This document shows positions 26,762 to 36,600 of a stretch of 64,000 nt of DNA, piece after piece. The DNA is taken from NCBI RefSeq assembly GCF_900113445.1, contig NZ_FOPJ01000004.1, positions 1 through 64,000 of the forward strand, in the 5' to 3' direction. Source of the stretch: Corynebacterium spheniscorum. GTDB lineage: Bacteria > Actinomycetota > Actinomycetes > Mycobacteriales > Mycobacteriaceae. Under the pieces are notes generated by a model, which was given only the letters and a program-made list of their open reading frames with translations, searched no databases and had not been told where the DNA came from. A program made the position numbers and the translations under genes. Numbering within the stretch: the first letter of the stretch is position 1; each line of letters opens with the position of its first letter.

Positions 26762-28101
26762 GCGGCATCTACGCGATAACCCGGTTGTTTACTTGCCAAG
26801 GTCTCCCTACCAAAAGTCCAGGAGACCATGGCCACGAGGCCAATGCCCGCGCACACCAAATATGCGAGCCTAAAGCCATAGGTTTGAGCCAAAAAGCCCA
26901 CCACAATGGGCCCGGTGATAGAACCTAAATCTTGGGCCATCTGGAAATTGGCCAGGACTTTACCGCCAGAGCGTTCATTGCCAATCACATCGGCTAGCAC
27001 GGCCTGCTGAGCTGGATTAAACATGCCAGCACCAGCACCAGCAATCGCTGAAACGATAAGCAACGCTGTCATGTCATTGACCAACCCAATGCCGCCGGTA
27101 AAGATCGCATTGACCAATAAGCCACTCAAAATCAGCGGCTTACGCCCCATCGTGTCCGCCAGGCGACCAGAAAATTGCAGCGCAATGGCATTACCCGCAG
27201 CGAAGGTCGCCATCGCCAGACCTGCAACTGCTCCACCTTTATTGAATACCGCGGCAGTAAACAGTGGTAGTGCAGCTACGCGAACACCCAGGTTCAACCA
27301 GCCATTAGCAAAACCACCAACCAGCGCGCAGCGATAAGCCGAATCCTTTACCGCCTCCGCAAAGCGCATGGTCTTTTGGACAACCCCATCAGCATTCACT
27401 GCCGGGCCGGAGGAAAGCACCGGCATCCGCCACCACACCACAAAGCTGGCAACGCCCAAGCAGGCACCATAAATAAAGAAGGGAATGCGCAGCCCCAGTA
27501 CCGATAGTGCCGCACCCACCACTGGGCCAATCACATTGCCGATCAGGAAGGCAGAAGCGTAGATCGAAGAACAACGCCCGCGAATAGTCGGCGGCGATAA
27601 GCGCACAATCAGGCCCATCGCGGACACCGTAAACATGGTGGACCCCACCCCGGCGAGGAAGCGAAGAGCCAAGATATTCCAATATTCGGTGGAAAGACCA
27701 ACCGCCGCGGTAGTTACCGCCACGGTAAGAAGTCCAGTTAAATACACCTTCCGCGAGCCCAATTTATCCACCAGGCGGCCGGATACCGGGGCAAAGAGCA
27801 AACGCGATGCCGAAAACACGCTCACCACTGCGCCAGCGGCGGCGAGGCTGACATCAAAGCTGCGAGCAAACTGCGGAATAATGGGTGCGACCAGGCCAAA
27901 CCCTAAGGCGATAATGAAGGCGGCAACCACAAGAACCCAGATCTCGGTGGGGATGCGAACCTTATCGCCTGGTTCCGGCTGGGCCTCTACCGCCTTTTCG
28001 CGGCCGCGAGCCTCCGGATGCTCATCTAAGTCAATATGCGTGAGCTGGTCATCAGCGAGGTCCTGGGCGATGTTCTTCTTGGGTTGCTTCCTAAAATTCA
28101 T
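26758..28101 (-). CDS. MFS exporter (DHA-type)
   Basis: A 447-residue 12-helix major facilitator. About 50 charged residues precede the first helix. The antiporter motif GRLVDKLGSRKVYLTG (loop 2-3) and its copy GRLADTMGRKPLIL (loop 8-9) are present, with RFLAGVGSTMFTVSAMGLI and GNVIGPVVGA (motif C-like) pointing to drug/proton export rather than sugar import. Spanning length is normal for a 12-TM DHA1 pump. It has its own promoter region left of 28250; a TTGACA box on the minus strand lies near 28215. Substrate unknown. Confidence 0.86.
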   Translation of the reverse strand: MNFRKQPKKNIAQDLADDQLTHIDLDEHPEARGREKAVEAQPEPGDKVRIPTEIWVLVVAAFIIALGFGLVAPIIPQFARSFDVSLAAAGAVVSVFSASRLLFAPVSGRLVDKLGSRKVYLTGLLTVAVTTAAVGLSTEYWNILALRFLAGVGSTMFTVSAMGLIVRLSPPTIRGRCSSIYASAFLIGNVIGPVVGAALSVLGLRIPFFIYGACLGVASFVVWWRMPVLSSGPAVNADGVVQKTMRFAEAVKDSAYRCALVGGFANGWLNLGVRVAALPLFTAAVFNKGGAVAGLAMATFAAGNAIALQFSGRLADTMGRKPLILSGLLVNAIFTGGIGLVNDMTALLIVSAIAGAGAGMFNPAQQAVLADVIGNERSGGKVLANFQMAQDLGSITGPIVVGFLAQTYGFRLAYLVCAGIGLVAMVSWTFGRETLASKQPGYRVDAA

Positions 28102-28289
28102 TGGGCGCGGTGGTCTTCCCTTCCATCATCTTTGGCGCTTCAGCGAATAAATGGTGGGGACTCGCCCCTTTTTCCGACCCTACTTGGGTCCGCGATACAT
28201 CCTATCTACCTTGTCAAACAACAGCCTGAACGAAAAGGTGTTCTATTATTTTCTTAGGCGTGTTCCGGCTGCCTTTTAAAGTACGAGCC

Positions 28290-28874
28290 ATGAAAAACAT
28301 CAAGAACTTCCCCCAGCTCAACGGCCACTCCCTACCGCTTAACTTCACCCGCCGCTTCGCGCGTCGTAGTGATCACGCACTAACCCGCATCCATCAGGTG
28401 GATAATGCTGAAAGCTACGCCCACCTGATCGAAAAGTATTGCGCCCCGGAGCTGGCCAATATCACCTCAATTCTGCGCCACCCACGCTCCTTGGCACGCC
28501 CCTTGCCCTCATGGCGGCCACCGCAAATAAAGCTTCCAGCACCCCCAGCCCAGGAACACAACCCCCAAGGTCTGGTCCTGGTGATTACCCGCCACCGCGT
28601 GGGCCCGCGAGCGAAAGCTCGACTCCGTGGCTTCGGTGAACAACGCAACCCCGCTTACCTGGTGACACTGCGCTTTACCGACCCTCAAGGTGCGGAGGTT
28701 GATCCTCAGCTAGCTGAAGCCTGGGTGCGTGTACTTACTCGCGATGCCTGCAAAGGCAGCATCCACGAGATCAGCAACCAACCAACTCTGACTTATCGTT
28801 GGCTCGTCGATGGGCACTATGTCCCCTTAAGCGCCCCGGCCAGCCTCTTCGCTGAAACTACGAAGGCTGCATAA
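28290..28874 (+). CDS. Unknown basic protein
   Basis: A 194-residue soluble protein, no signal peptide, rich in Arg and Pro, with a Pro-rich central linker (LPAPPAQEHNPQG). I place the start at ATG 28290 (MKNIKNFPQL); a GTG at 28260 would add 10 residues. There is no good ribosome site, but TATTAT-like sequence 40 bases upstream could be a -10 element. I do not recognise the family; coding is supported by length, normal codon choice and lack of a better frame on either strand. Confidence 0.6.
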   Translation: MKNIKNFPQLNGHSLPLNFTRRFARRSDHALTRIHQVDNAESYAHLIEKYCAPELANITSILRHPRSLARPLPSWRPPQIKLPAPPAQEHNPQGLVLVITRHRVGPRAKARLRGFGEQRNPAYLVTLRFTDPQGAEVDPQLAEAWVRVLTRDACKGSIHEISNQPTLTYRWLVDGHYVPLSAPASLFAETTKAA

Positions 28875-29292
28875 GCAATGAATAACCCCAAGTCCGGAAA
28901 CTATCGAGCACGTGGACCACCAGTGCAAGCATCTAAGGCATAGTGGTTTGACTACCAGGAGTAAGCACATACCTGCCGGCTGTGAGATCTAGAAACGCAG
29001 CTATGTTTCTCACGTCCCCCCCGAGCGAGAACGAGCCGGTTGTTTTCTTCCCCCCGAGGATCAAGCAGCACGAATATACAGGAAAATTGCTTGCACCCCC
29101 CTTTCTGGTTGTGCGGCTTCGCAATGCTGGTATCCAGTTCTTTGCCTGACACCATGTCTCGAGAGCACCCCTCCCCCGAATCTCGAGACAGGAAATCTCC
29201 TTCCGAGAGTGGATACCTAAAATCACCCTCGTAGGTTGCTGGCGTTCCTATGCCACGTACCGAACCTACGAGGGTGATTCTTTTCTTAAGAG
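28875..29292. other. Intergenic region with two strong hairpins
   Basis: About 420 bases without a supported gene. It has GTCTCGAGA (29156-29164) paired with TCTCGAGAC (29181-29189), and the large terminator described separately at 29221-29285. The minus-strand ORF through 28933-29226 has no ribosome site and crosses both structures, so I reject it. Confidence 0.5.
29221..29285. terminator. Strong bidirectional terminator
   Basis: A perfect 17-base stem, AATCACCCTCGTAGGTT at 29221-29237 with its complement at 29263-29279, then TTCTTTTCTT on the plus strand. It lies just after the end of the leftward acidic-protein gene and stops transcription from both sides. Confidence 0.85.
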
Positions 29293-30120
29293 CTAGTCGT
29301 TGAAGTTCGGGGCGAAGGGACTATTCCCACCAAGCCCACCTTCATCAGCGTCGGGCCCAAAATCATCATCCGAAAACTCACCATCGAAGTCGTCTTCCCA
29401 CATGGGAAGCTCCCAATCGCGATTGAGCAGCTCCGCTTCCCAATCATCGGCCTGTTCAATTGCCAGAGAAATAATGTCCAGCGCGCGATCGAGGTCCTCG
29501 GTTTCGCCTAGCTGCAAGGTTTCCGACATATAAGGAACCCCCATCTCCAGGGAGCGCAGCTTCGCTTCTTGAATCACGATCTCGAGCATCGCATCATCGG
29601 TGATCGGTTCGCCGGAGTTTTCTTCCACTTCGGCTTGAATGTCATCGATCAAAGCCTTGGTCTCTGGCAGTACGGTTTCAAACTCAACCGCGACCGACGT
29701 CGTACCTTCAGTGGTGCTAATGGAGAGATGAATCGTAGAGGTCTCCCCCACAAAGCCCATCACTTCGAAGGGATTACCCGGGTCTGGTACAAATTCCACA
29801 TCGCCGAGCCGCTCATCATTACCGAGCATGAGATCGGAAAGAAAAGTTGCTGCCTCATTAGTGGCCACGTGTTGGGCGACTAGGTTAACCGCATCATCAA
29901 CGCTGGTGGCCACGGCAACGAGGACCTCTTCTTCCACAATGTCGCCGTCTTCGGAGTCAAGGGAAACGGTATATACATTCGCGGCCGGCAAAATTGGGTC
30001 GATTTCTTCGAAACGGACCTCAAGGTCACTGGTGATGGGGACGAACATGGTCGAGTCATGAACTCGCGATTCGATGCCTTCAGCATCCAGGGCTGCTGCG
30101 ATGTCCTCGAAAAAGCTCAT
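29293..30120 (-). CDS. Unknown acidic protein
   Basis: A 275-residue soluble protein with a very high Asp and Glu content and no signal peptide. The N-terminus (MSFFEDIAAALDAEGIESRV) and the pattern of short strands followed by a helix suggest the YbjN/T3SS-chaperone-like fold, seen in several actinobacterial proteins, but I cannot confirm it. The C-terminal 50 residues are DDFDGEFSDDD-rich and probably disordered. The ATG ends at 30120, preceded by GAAGGGAATTGACC. The single gene ends at the 17-base-stem terminator. Confidence 0.7.
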   Translation of the reverse strand: MSFFEDIAAALDAEGIESRVHDSTMFVPITSDLEVRFEEIDPILPAANVYTVSLDSEDGDIVEEEVLVAVATSVDDAVNLVAQHVATNEAATFLSDLMLGNDERLGDVEFVPDPGNPFEVMGFVGETSTIHLSISTTEGTTSVAVEFETVLPETKALIDDIQAEVEENSGEPITDDAMLEIVIQEAKLRSLEMGVPYMSETLQLGETEDLDRALDIISLAIEQADDWEAELLNRDWELPMWEDDFDGEFSDDDFGPDADEGGLGGNSPFAPNFND

Positions 30121-30415
30121 TATGTGGTCAATTCCCTTCAGTAGAGAGGCGCTACGGCCACAAAGAGAAGGCAGATTCGCCCACGCCTTGCCTGCTGAGC
30201 AACCACGCTGAGCTCCTGATCATTTCCCATGCACCAGCACGAAAGATCTCAGGCCCGCGTGATAACCGTCGCTAGCCGCGATAGATCCCACCACCTTCGA
30301 AACGATCCCTGCGGGGGATAATCCTTCAGGCGGTATAAAAGCTAAGCCTACTGAGAAGCGGCCACGGTTCACAGGTGCCGCCTTATTCTTACTGTTCACC
30401 CAGTACACGGCGGGG
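30121..30415. other. Short intergenic region
   Basis: Nearly 300 bases between two leftward genes. It presumably holds the promoter of the acidic-protein gene. The 68-codon minus ORF overlapping the end of the esterase gene has no ribosome site and is not accepted. Confidence 0.35.
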
Positions 30416-32413
30416 CTACTGGTCACCTAACCCCAGTTCCTCCATAAGCTCCGGGCGGCCTACGCCCCACTCGCGCATGTCATAGCTTTCCCATGCCCGG
30501 CGACGCAGTGACTGCGGATCATAAACCACCCGTGGGTGCTCATCGAACACCATCGTTGCTCGAGGCGGTCGGGAATCCGGGTAAGGCTCATAGTGCGGCC
30601 ACTCCACCCCAGGATCACCGTGGTGGATGAAATTGCGCCAATACCGCTGAATCAAAGAGGTCAGCTCCCCGATCGCTTCCGCATCCCCAGGTCGCGATAA
30701 GGCCTTCGTCTTCGAAGCGGAAGGAGTACCGAACACCGCAGATAACTCCAAGGCATGGATTGCGCCTAAGCGAAGGCGCTTCAACGGCGATGGTGCGTAA
30801 TCAAAGCGGTACATCCAGGTAGGGGCAACTGCAGCATGTCGGGCTGCCAAGGTGATTGAAGGTGCCCAGAAGAAAGAGTCACTGACCAATTGTGAAAAAT
30901 CTGCCCGCGAGGTGGCATCCCCATAAGCGGCTAACACTGTGTCAGCGTTGTCTGGATCAAAAGCCCGCAGTAGACGCTGCGCTGCCCGATTACGAGCGGC
31001 GGTGCGTAAATAGAAGGCCTTGGAAAAACTCAGCTCATCAGCATTCGTCCCCATCAGCATCGGCACCTTGGCTTGGTTCGCGGCAGCAAAACTATCCAAG
31101 GGATGATCCGGCACCATCGCGCCATCCACGGCTGGGCCATAACAAGAGTTCAGGTGGATGATCTCACGGGTACGCCACATCATGGCCTGCCCGGCGCGCA
31201 CCACATCCTCATAAGGGGCTTCGCGTAATTCTTTTAAGCCCGCTGTTGCTGGTAGCGCCATGCGGTAAAGCAGCTCACGTGCCCAAAATGTTGATTGGGT
31301 AATGGAGTGCACGATCGCAGCCGGAGCAGATTGCACAATCACGCGGTGAAATAAACCGTGGGCTGCTGGACAGGACATCAAGGTGATAACGGAGTTCGCA
31401 CCCGCGGACTCCCCCATCAAGGTCACTTGATTGGGGTCCCCACCAAAAGCAGAAATATTTTCTTTCACCCAGCGCAGTGCCAAAAGCTGGTCATAAAGCG
31501 CCGGGTTAGCCACACAATCATCCCCCAGGCTTCTTAAGTCAAGGAAGCCTAGGGCCCCGAGCCGGAAGTTAATAGAGACATAAACGCAGTCTGCGGACCG
31601 CGCAAAATCAAAGCCACGCAGCATCGGGTCATGGGAGCTTCCGGTAATAAAACTGCCGCCATGGAAGTACACCACCACCGGTAAAACATCGGCATCATCT
31701 GGGCGCACAATATCTAGGGTCAGGCAATTTTCTTCCCCGAGGACCGCATCATTAAAGGAATAGGTGGGTTGCGGGGCTACTTTCCCATAGGTGGTGCATT
31801 CTCGTACTCCACTCCAAGCCGCTACCTGGCGCGGCGCCCGGAAACGCGTATGCCCGCTTAGAGCCCCGAACGGGATTCCTCGGTAGCTGCGGATCCCACG
31901 TTCGCGGTCAACCAGTCCGCTAAGTTTCCCATAGCCGGTTTCTACTACCTCTTCGGCGCTGGTGGCCTCCCAATTGAAGTCACTATCAACCTGCGCCTGT
32001 GCTGGTTTTTCTTCGCTATCTCTCCCCCACATCCGGCCCGGATACGGGTTCCAACGGTTGCGCTGGCCTTGCGCAGCCAGCTTTTCTTGCTTATCCACCA
32101 AAGCCGCGGCGCGACGAACCTTTTTCTTTTCTTCTTTCTCTGCGCTCTTAGCGGTCTTCTTCTCTTTGCGCAGTCGCTTTCGCTCTGCTTCGCGTTCTTC
32201 TTCTTTGGCGCGCTCAGCTACGCTACGCAGCTTCTTCTTCAAGGGCTTCTCTTCGCCCTTCGCTGCCTTCTTCTTGGACTTCTTTTTCTTCTTCTCTGTT
32301 TTCCTCAGCTTCTTGGCGAGCTTCGCCTCATCGTCCATGATCAAAGAATCTGCCAGGGAGACCTCAGTGGCTTCCGCGGAGTTCTTCGAATCATCATTCT
32401 TCATGCCTTCCAA
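30416..32413 (-). CDS. Carboxylesterase type B with a Lys-rich N-terminal extension
   Basis: A 665-residue alpha/beta hydrolase. The esterase domain begins near residue 155 (YGKLSGLVDRERGIRSYRGIPFG) and contains the oxyanion loop VYFHGGSF and the nucleophile in GESAGANS near residue 338, so it is a type B carboxylesterase. The first 140 residues are exceptional: long runs of Lys, Glu and Arg such as KKKKKSKKKAAKGEEK, likely a charged helix. No signal peptide is seen, so it is intracellular. An alternative start three codons in (MKNDDSKN) is equally plausible. Substrate cannot be inferred. Confidence 0.85.
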   Translation of the reverse strand: MEGMKNDDSKNSAEATEVSLADSLIMDDEAKLAKKLRKTEKKKKKSKKKAAKGEEKPLKKKLRSVAERAKEEEREAERKRLRKEKKTAKSAEKEEKKKVRRAAALVDKQEKLAAQGQRNRWNPYPGRMWGRDSEEKPAQAQVDSDFNWEATSAEEVVETGYGKLSGLVDRERGIRSYRGIPFGALSGHTRFRAPRQVAAWSGVRECTTYGKVAPQPTYSFNDAVLGEENCLTLDIVRPDDADVLPVVVYFHGGSFITGSSHDPMLRGFDFARSADCVYVSINFRLGALGFLDLRSLGDDCVANPALYDQLLALRWVKENISAFGGDPNQVTLMGESAGANSVITLMSCPAAHGLFHRVIVQSAPAAIVHSITQSTFWARELLYRMALPATAGLKELREAPYEDVVRAGQAMMWRTREIIHLNSCYGPAVDGAMVPDHPLDSFAAANQAKVPMLMGTNADELSFSKAFYLRTAARNRAAQRLLRAFDPDNADTVLAAYGDATSRADFSQLVSDSFFWAPSITLAARHAAVAPTWMYRFDYAPSPLKRLRLGAIHALELSAVFGTPSASKTKALSRPGDAEAIGELTSLIQRYWRNFIHHGDPGVEWPHYEPYPDSRPPRATMVFDEHPRVVYDPQSLRRRAWESYDMREWGVGRPELMEELGLGDQ

Positions 32414-32585
32414 GGTAATAGGGAGAAGTAATTTGTCGAATTAGAGGCAAGGTCGGCGGAGTACGCTTTCCCCTAGGCAACCTTCACGGGAATATAGCGA
32501 TCGATAAAATACGTTGCATAATTGGAATGCTCCTACGCCCACACCCAGCAAGAGAGCGCACCTAAAGAAAAGAGGCACACACTCC

Positions 32586-33512
32586 ATGAGCGAACACATC
32601 TCTGTCCTCGACGCCCTAGGTTCTGATCCCGCCACCATCGAAGACAACGCCGGTCCGGTGGGTCGTACCCTCATCCGCGCCTTGGACAAGGCCGTCCATG
32701 TGCAGTCCGGTGCAATTAACGCTTATATCAACACCATCCGAGCCCGTAATCCGGAAGCTTCCCCCGCGGAGATCCAGGATATTTTGGATAAGCACTTCAT
32801 GATGGTCGCTACTGGTTCCGGGGCATCCGCTGGGGCCGCAGCAGCTATCCCGGGGATTGGATTCTTCATGGGTGCAGCTGCGGTAGGTGCCGAGTCGCTG
32901 GTGTTCTTAGATGCCGCCAGTTTCTACACTGTCGCCAGCGCTAAGATCCGTGGCGTAGATATCTCAGATCCGGAGCGTCGTCGCACGCTGATCCTCATTG
33001 CGCTGCTTGGTTCCCAAGGCACCGCGATTGTGGATGCCTTCTTAGGAGAAGCCAACTCCAAGGGCCGTTTACTACCCGCCCCTAGTGCCATTGCGCGTTT
33101 CTCGGCACCAAAAATTACCGAGATTAACTCCCGGCTCTTGCGCACTACGCTCAAGCAGATCCGTAAGCGTTTCACTCACGCTTGGGTTGGCAAGCTCATG
33201 CCCTTGGGTGTGGGTGCAGTATTAGGCACCATGGCTAATCGCAAGCTTGCTACCAGCGTGGTCAATAACACCAATGAGACCTTCGGCCCGCTGCCGGATG
33301 AGTTCGATGAACCAGCCCCGCGTAAAGAAGAGGTCATCGATGAAGATGGCAACCCCATCGTTGATGACTCCGGGGTCATCGCCAAGGCAAAGTCTGCTGC
33401 CGGAACGGTGGCCAAGGGCGCGGTGCAGAGTGCCGGAACAGTAGCCGGTGCAGTCGGCACGGTCCTTGGTAAAGCCGTGGAAAAAATCCAGAATAAGGAT
33501 GATAAAAATTAG
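32586..33512 (+). CDS. Unknown protein with Gly/Ala-rich membrane segment
   Basis: A 308-residue protein. The start ATG at 32586 has AAAGAGGC-type Shine-Dalgarno upstream. The central part has a Gly/Ala-rich hydrophobic stretch (ATGSGASAGAAAAIPGIGFF, about residues 78-97) that could insert into the membrane, then a basic region (RTTLKQIRKRF), and the last 70 residues are Ala/Gly/Lys-rich repeats like a tail. Similar proteins occur in corynebacteria and mycobacteria but have no function known to me. It lies upstream of the large ABC exporter but is separated from it by that gene's own promoter. Confidence 0.7.
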   Translation: MSEHISVLDALGSDPATIEDNAGPVGRTLIRALDKAVHVQSGAINAYINTIRARNPEASPAEIQDILDKHFMMVATGSGASAGAAAAIPGIGFFMGAAAVGAESLVFLDAASFYTVASAKIRGVDISDPERRRTLILIALLGSQGTAIVDAFLGEANSKGRLLPAPSAIARFSAPKITEINSRLLRTTLKQIRKRFTHAWVGKLMPLGVGAVLGTMANRKLATSVVNNTNETFGPLPDEFDEPAPRKEEVIDEDGNPIVDDSGVIAKAKSAAGTVAKGAVQSAGTVAGAVGTVLGKAVEKIQNKDDKN

Positions 33513-33521
33513 GACCAGCGC

Positions 33522-33563
33522 TTATTGACAAGTAGTCAATAAAGCGGTGTAGGGTGCCTACAC
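33522..33563 (+). promoter_or_regulatory. Promoter of the ABC exporter with two palindromic operators
   Basis: TTATTGAC-AAGTA-GTCAATAA at 33522-33542 is a perfect 8-base inverted repeat that contains TTGACA (33525-33530), a good -35. GTGTAGG-GTG-CCTACAC at 33547-33563 is a second, perfect 7-base inverted repeat covering a possible -10 TAGGGT (33550-33555). Palindromes over both promoter elements suggest a dimeric repressor of TetR or MarR type. The first half site resembles those bound by MarR-like RosR of C. glutamicum. Confidence 0.6.
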
Positions 33564-33566
33564 AAG

Positions 33567-33632
33567 GTCAGTCCCCACGCGTCGCCAAATCAGTGGCAAA
33601 CTGATTAAGGTCTGACATGGGGACTTCGTCTT
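33567..33632 (+). promoter_or_regulatory. Attenuator-like leader of the ABC exporter
   Basis: GTCCCCA (33571-33577) pairs with TGGGGAC (33618-33624), followed by TTCGTCTTTTC, a terminator shape. Inside it AATCAGT pairs with ACTGATT (33588-33606). GTCAG (33567-33571) can alternatively pair with CTGAC (33612-33616), which would open the terminator. It lies between the promoter and the start at 33672. It may also just end the upstream gene. Confidence 0.45.
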
Positions 33633-33671
33633 TTCTCACCCCCCGATCATGGATAGGTAGGCGATTAACCC

Positions 33672-36600
33672 ATGCAGCACCTGTGGGCAGCCCTCAGACG
33701 CCACCGTGGACTCACCGCCACCACTTTGCTCGCGGGCCTGATCAGCATTGTTTTCGACGCAGTGATTCCACTGCTCACTCGCGATGCGATTGATACCGCC
33801 ACCGGGGTGCGCACCCCAACTACCGGCCCAGACCATAGCCGCTGGTTCCAAGTACCAGACACCATCCACGGCATCATTGTTGTTTTATTGATTATTGCTG
33901 CGGTGAAATACGCCGGGCATTTCACGCGTCGTTTTACATCCGGTTGGCTTGCCTATCACGTCCAACATGACCTGCGCATGGCGGTGCTGACGAATCTACA
34001 AAGGCTCGATCCCCCAGCCCGCCGAAGCTTAGGTACCGGCCAGGTGGTGTCTCGCACCATCTCTGATCTTGGCCAGATCCAGCGTCTCCTCGGCATGGCC
34101 CCAATGGGGCTGACGATGGTTCTGCATCTCGTGCTAGTCGTCGCCATTATGGTGATTATCTCCCCGCTTCTTACCGCCGTAACTTTGGCCTTGGTGCCGC
34201 TGATTGTGTGGGCGGCAGCGCGCTCTCGTAAAGCTTTATACGGTGCCACCTGGTTAGCTCAAGCAGCCGGCGCAGATGTAGCCACCCATGTTGAGGAAAC
34301 TGTCACCGGTGTGCGCATTGTGAAGGCCTTCCACCAATCCGATACTGAGGTAGAACGCAACGCTGCCTTAGGCCGCACCCTCTACTCACTGCGTATGCGC
34401 GCAGCAAGGCTCAATGCCCGCTTCCAGCCCGTATTAGAGCAACTGCCTCAAGTCAGTGTCGTCATTGTGGTGCTGGTTGGCGGCATGCTGGTGATGCGCG
34501 AATCCCTCAGTGTGGGAACCTTCTTTGCTTTCTCGGTATACCTCAACCGGGTCACCGAATTCGCCCGGATTCTTGCTTCCATGGTGGTGCGCTTTTATAT
34601 GGGGCGCGCAAGTATCGACCGTGTTGCGGATCTGTTAGATGCCCAACCTGTACATCCCTTCATTGAGGCTGAGCCTAAAGAGGCTCCGCGCGGCACCGTA
34701 GAAGTCAAACTCGAACACATTGCCTTGGCTCCGACCTTGGTGGACACCACACTGGAACTGCCCGCCGGGGAAGTTACCGCTCTGGTGGGCCCCCCGGGCT
34801 GCGGCAAAACCCTCCTGGTTCGGCTCATCGCTGGTCTAGATCAACCAGATGAAGGGCAGATTCTTTTCAATGGCCGCGATTTACGAGATTTTCCTGAGGA
34901 AGAACTGCGTCACCTCGTTAGCTTCGTGCCCGATGAGCCCTTCCTTTACTCCGGGAGCATCGCCCATAATATTGCGATGGCTACGGGCGCTAGCCAAGAA
35001 GAAATTGAATACGCTGCAAAAATTGCCTGCGCCAGTGAATTCATCGATCGCTTAGAAGATGGTTATGACACCATCGTCGGCGAACGTGGCCTCACGCTTT
35101 CTGGTGGACAACGTCAACGCATTGCCTTAGCCCGCGCACTGCTTGCCCGCCCCAAAGTTCTCCTACTAGATGACGCCACCAGCGCTATTGATGCGGCAAC
35201 CGAAGCCCAGATTGTCGCGAATCTACGTGCAGAGCTACGTGGAGTAACCATCCTGGCAGTCGCACACCGTCACTCCACCTTGGATTTGGCTCAGCAAGTA
35301 GCGCTCATGGATGAAGGCCGAATTATCACCTGTGCGCCCTTGTCGGAGCTAGAGAAGCATCCTGGCTACCAACAGCTCATGGGCTTCCGGGAACTCACCG
35401 CTGCAGCGGTACCGGATGATCACACGTATGATCCAAACCTACCCTCCCATGGCGATACCCAAGACCAAGGTGAACCACCTCTGGACCAAGACGTGTCGGA
35501 TGAACAACTCTGGCCCCATCCTTCCTGGGAACTAGAAGAAGCTCACTATGTGGGTATTGGGGCTGCTCCCCCACCGCCTGGGGTAGATACCCGCATCCCA
35601 GAAGAGGTGCTCCAAGAAAAGCCCCGCGAACCTATTCTTCAGGACGCGTTCAGCATGCGCGAGATGCTGGGTAGCGTCCGCGGCCTCATCGCAGCCGTAG
35701 CGGCACTGCTCATCATCGGTGTGGTGATGGATCTATCCTTCCCCACCCTGATTCGTTGGGCGCTCGACCATGGTGTTGCCCAAGGCGAGGTCAGTGTTCT
35801 GTGGTGGTTGAGTCTGACCGGGCTTATCGTCATTGGCATCGCCTGGGGTGCTGCCGCGTGGCGCACCGTATTGGCCGCTAAAACCGGTGAAGGGTTGCTG
35901 TACCAGCTACGTTTACGCAGCTATGCGCACCTGCAATCGCTCTCGATGAATTATTTTGAGACGCACCTATCCGGCCGCATTATGACGCGCATGACCACCG
36001 ATGTGGACAACCTAGCTGGCTTCTTACAAACCGGTTTAGCCCAAACAGTGGTGTCAGCCGGCACCCTCATCGGCATCTTGGTGATGCTCGGTGTCACCGC
36101 ACCTTCACTTGCGCTGATCGCCGCCGCTTTCCTGCCCATCATTATCATCGCCACCATTTTCTTCCGGCGCTATGCCGCCCGCCTCTATACCCGCGCGCGG
36201 GAGGAAATCTCACAGGTCAATGCAACTTTCCAAGAAGCCTACAATGGCGCGGAAACCACCCAGCTGCACCTAATGGGAGAAGATACCTATGAGCAGCTTA
36301 GGGAAGAATCCTCCGCCTACGTCAAAAGCCGGATCACCTCCCAGGCTCTCGTTGCAGCGTATTTCCCCGGGTTGGGGTTCCTCTCAGATATTGCCCGCGC
36401 GGTGGTGCTCGGCGTCGGTGCCAGCATGATCAGCGATGAACAGATCACCACCGGTGTCATGATTGCCTTCCTGCTCTACCTCGCCCAACTCTTCGGCCCT
36501 ATCCAACAACTCGGCCAAATCTTCGACACCTGGCAACAGGCCTCTGTCTCTCTTAGCCGCATCCGCGAGCTGCTGGCTGAAAAACCCATCGTTGAGGACA

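Noticed and set aside
28933..29226. 97-codon minus-strand ORF
   Set aside because: No ribosome site, crosses two hairpins including a terminator, no recognisable features.
30220..30426. 68-codon minus ORF overlapping the end of the esterase gene
   Set aside because: No ribosome site and composition unlike coding sequence.
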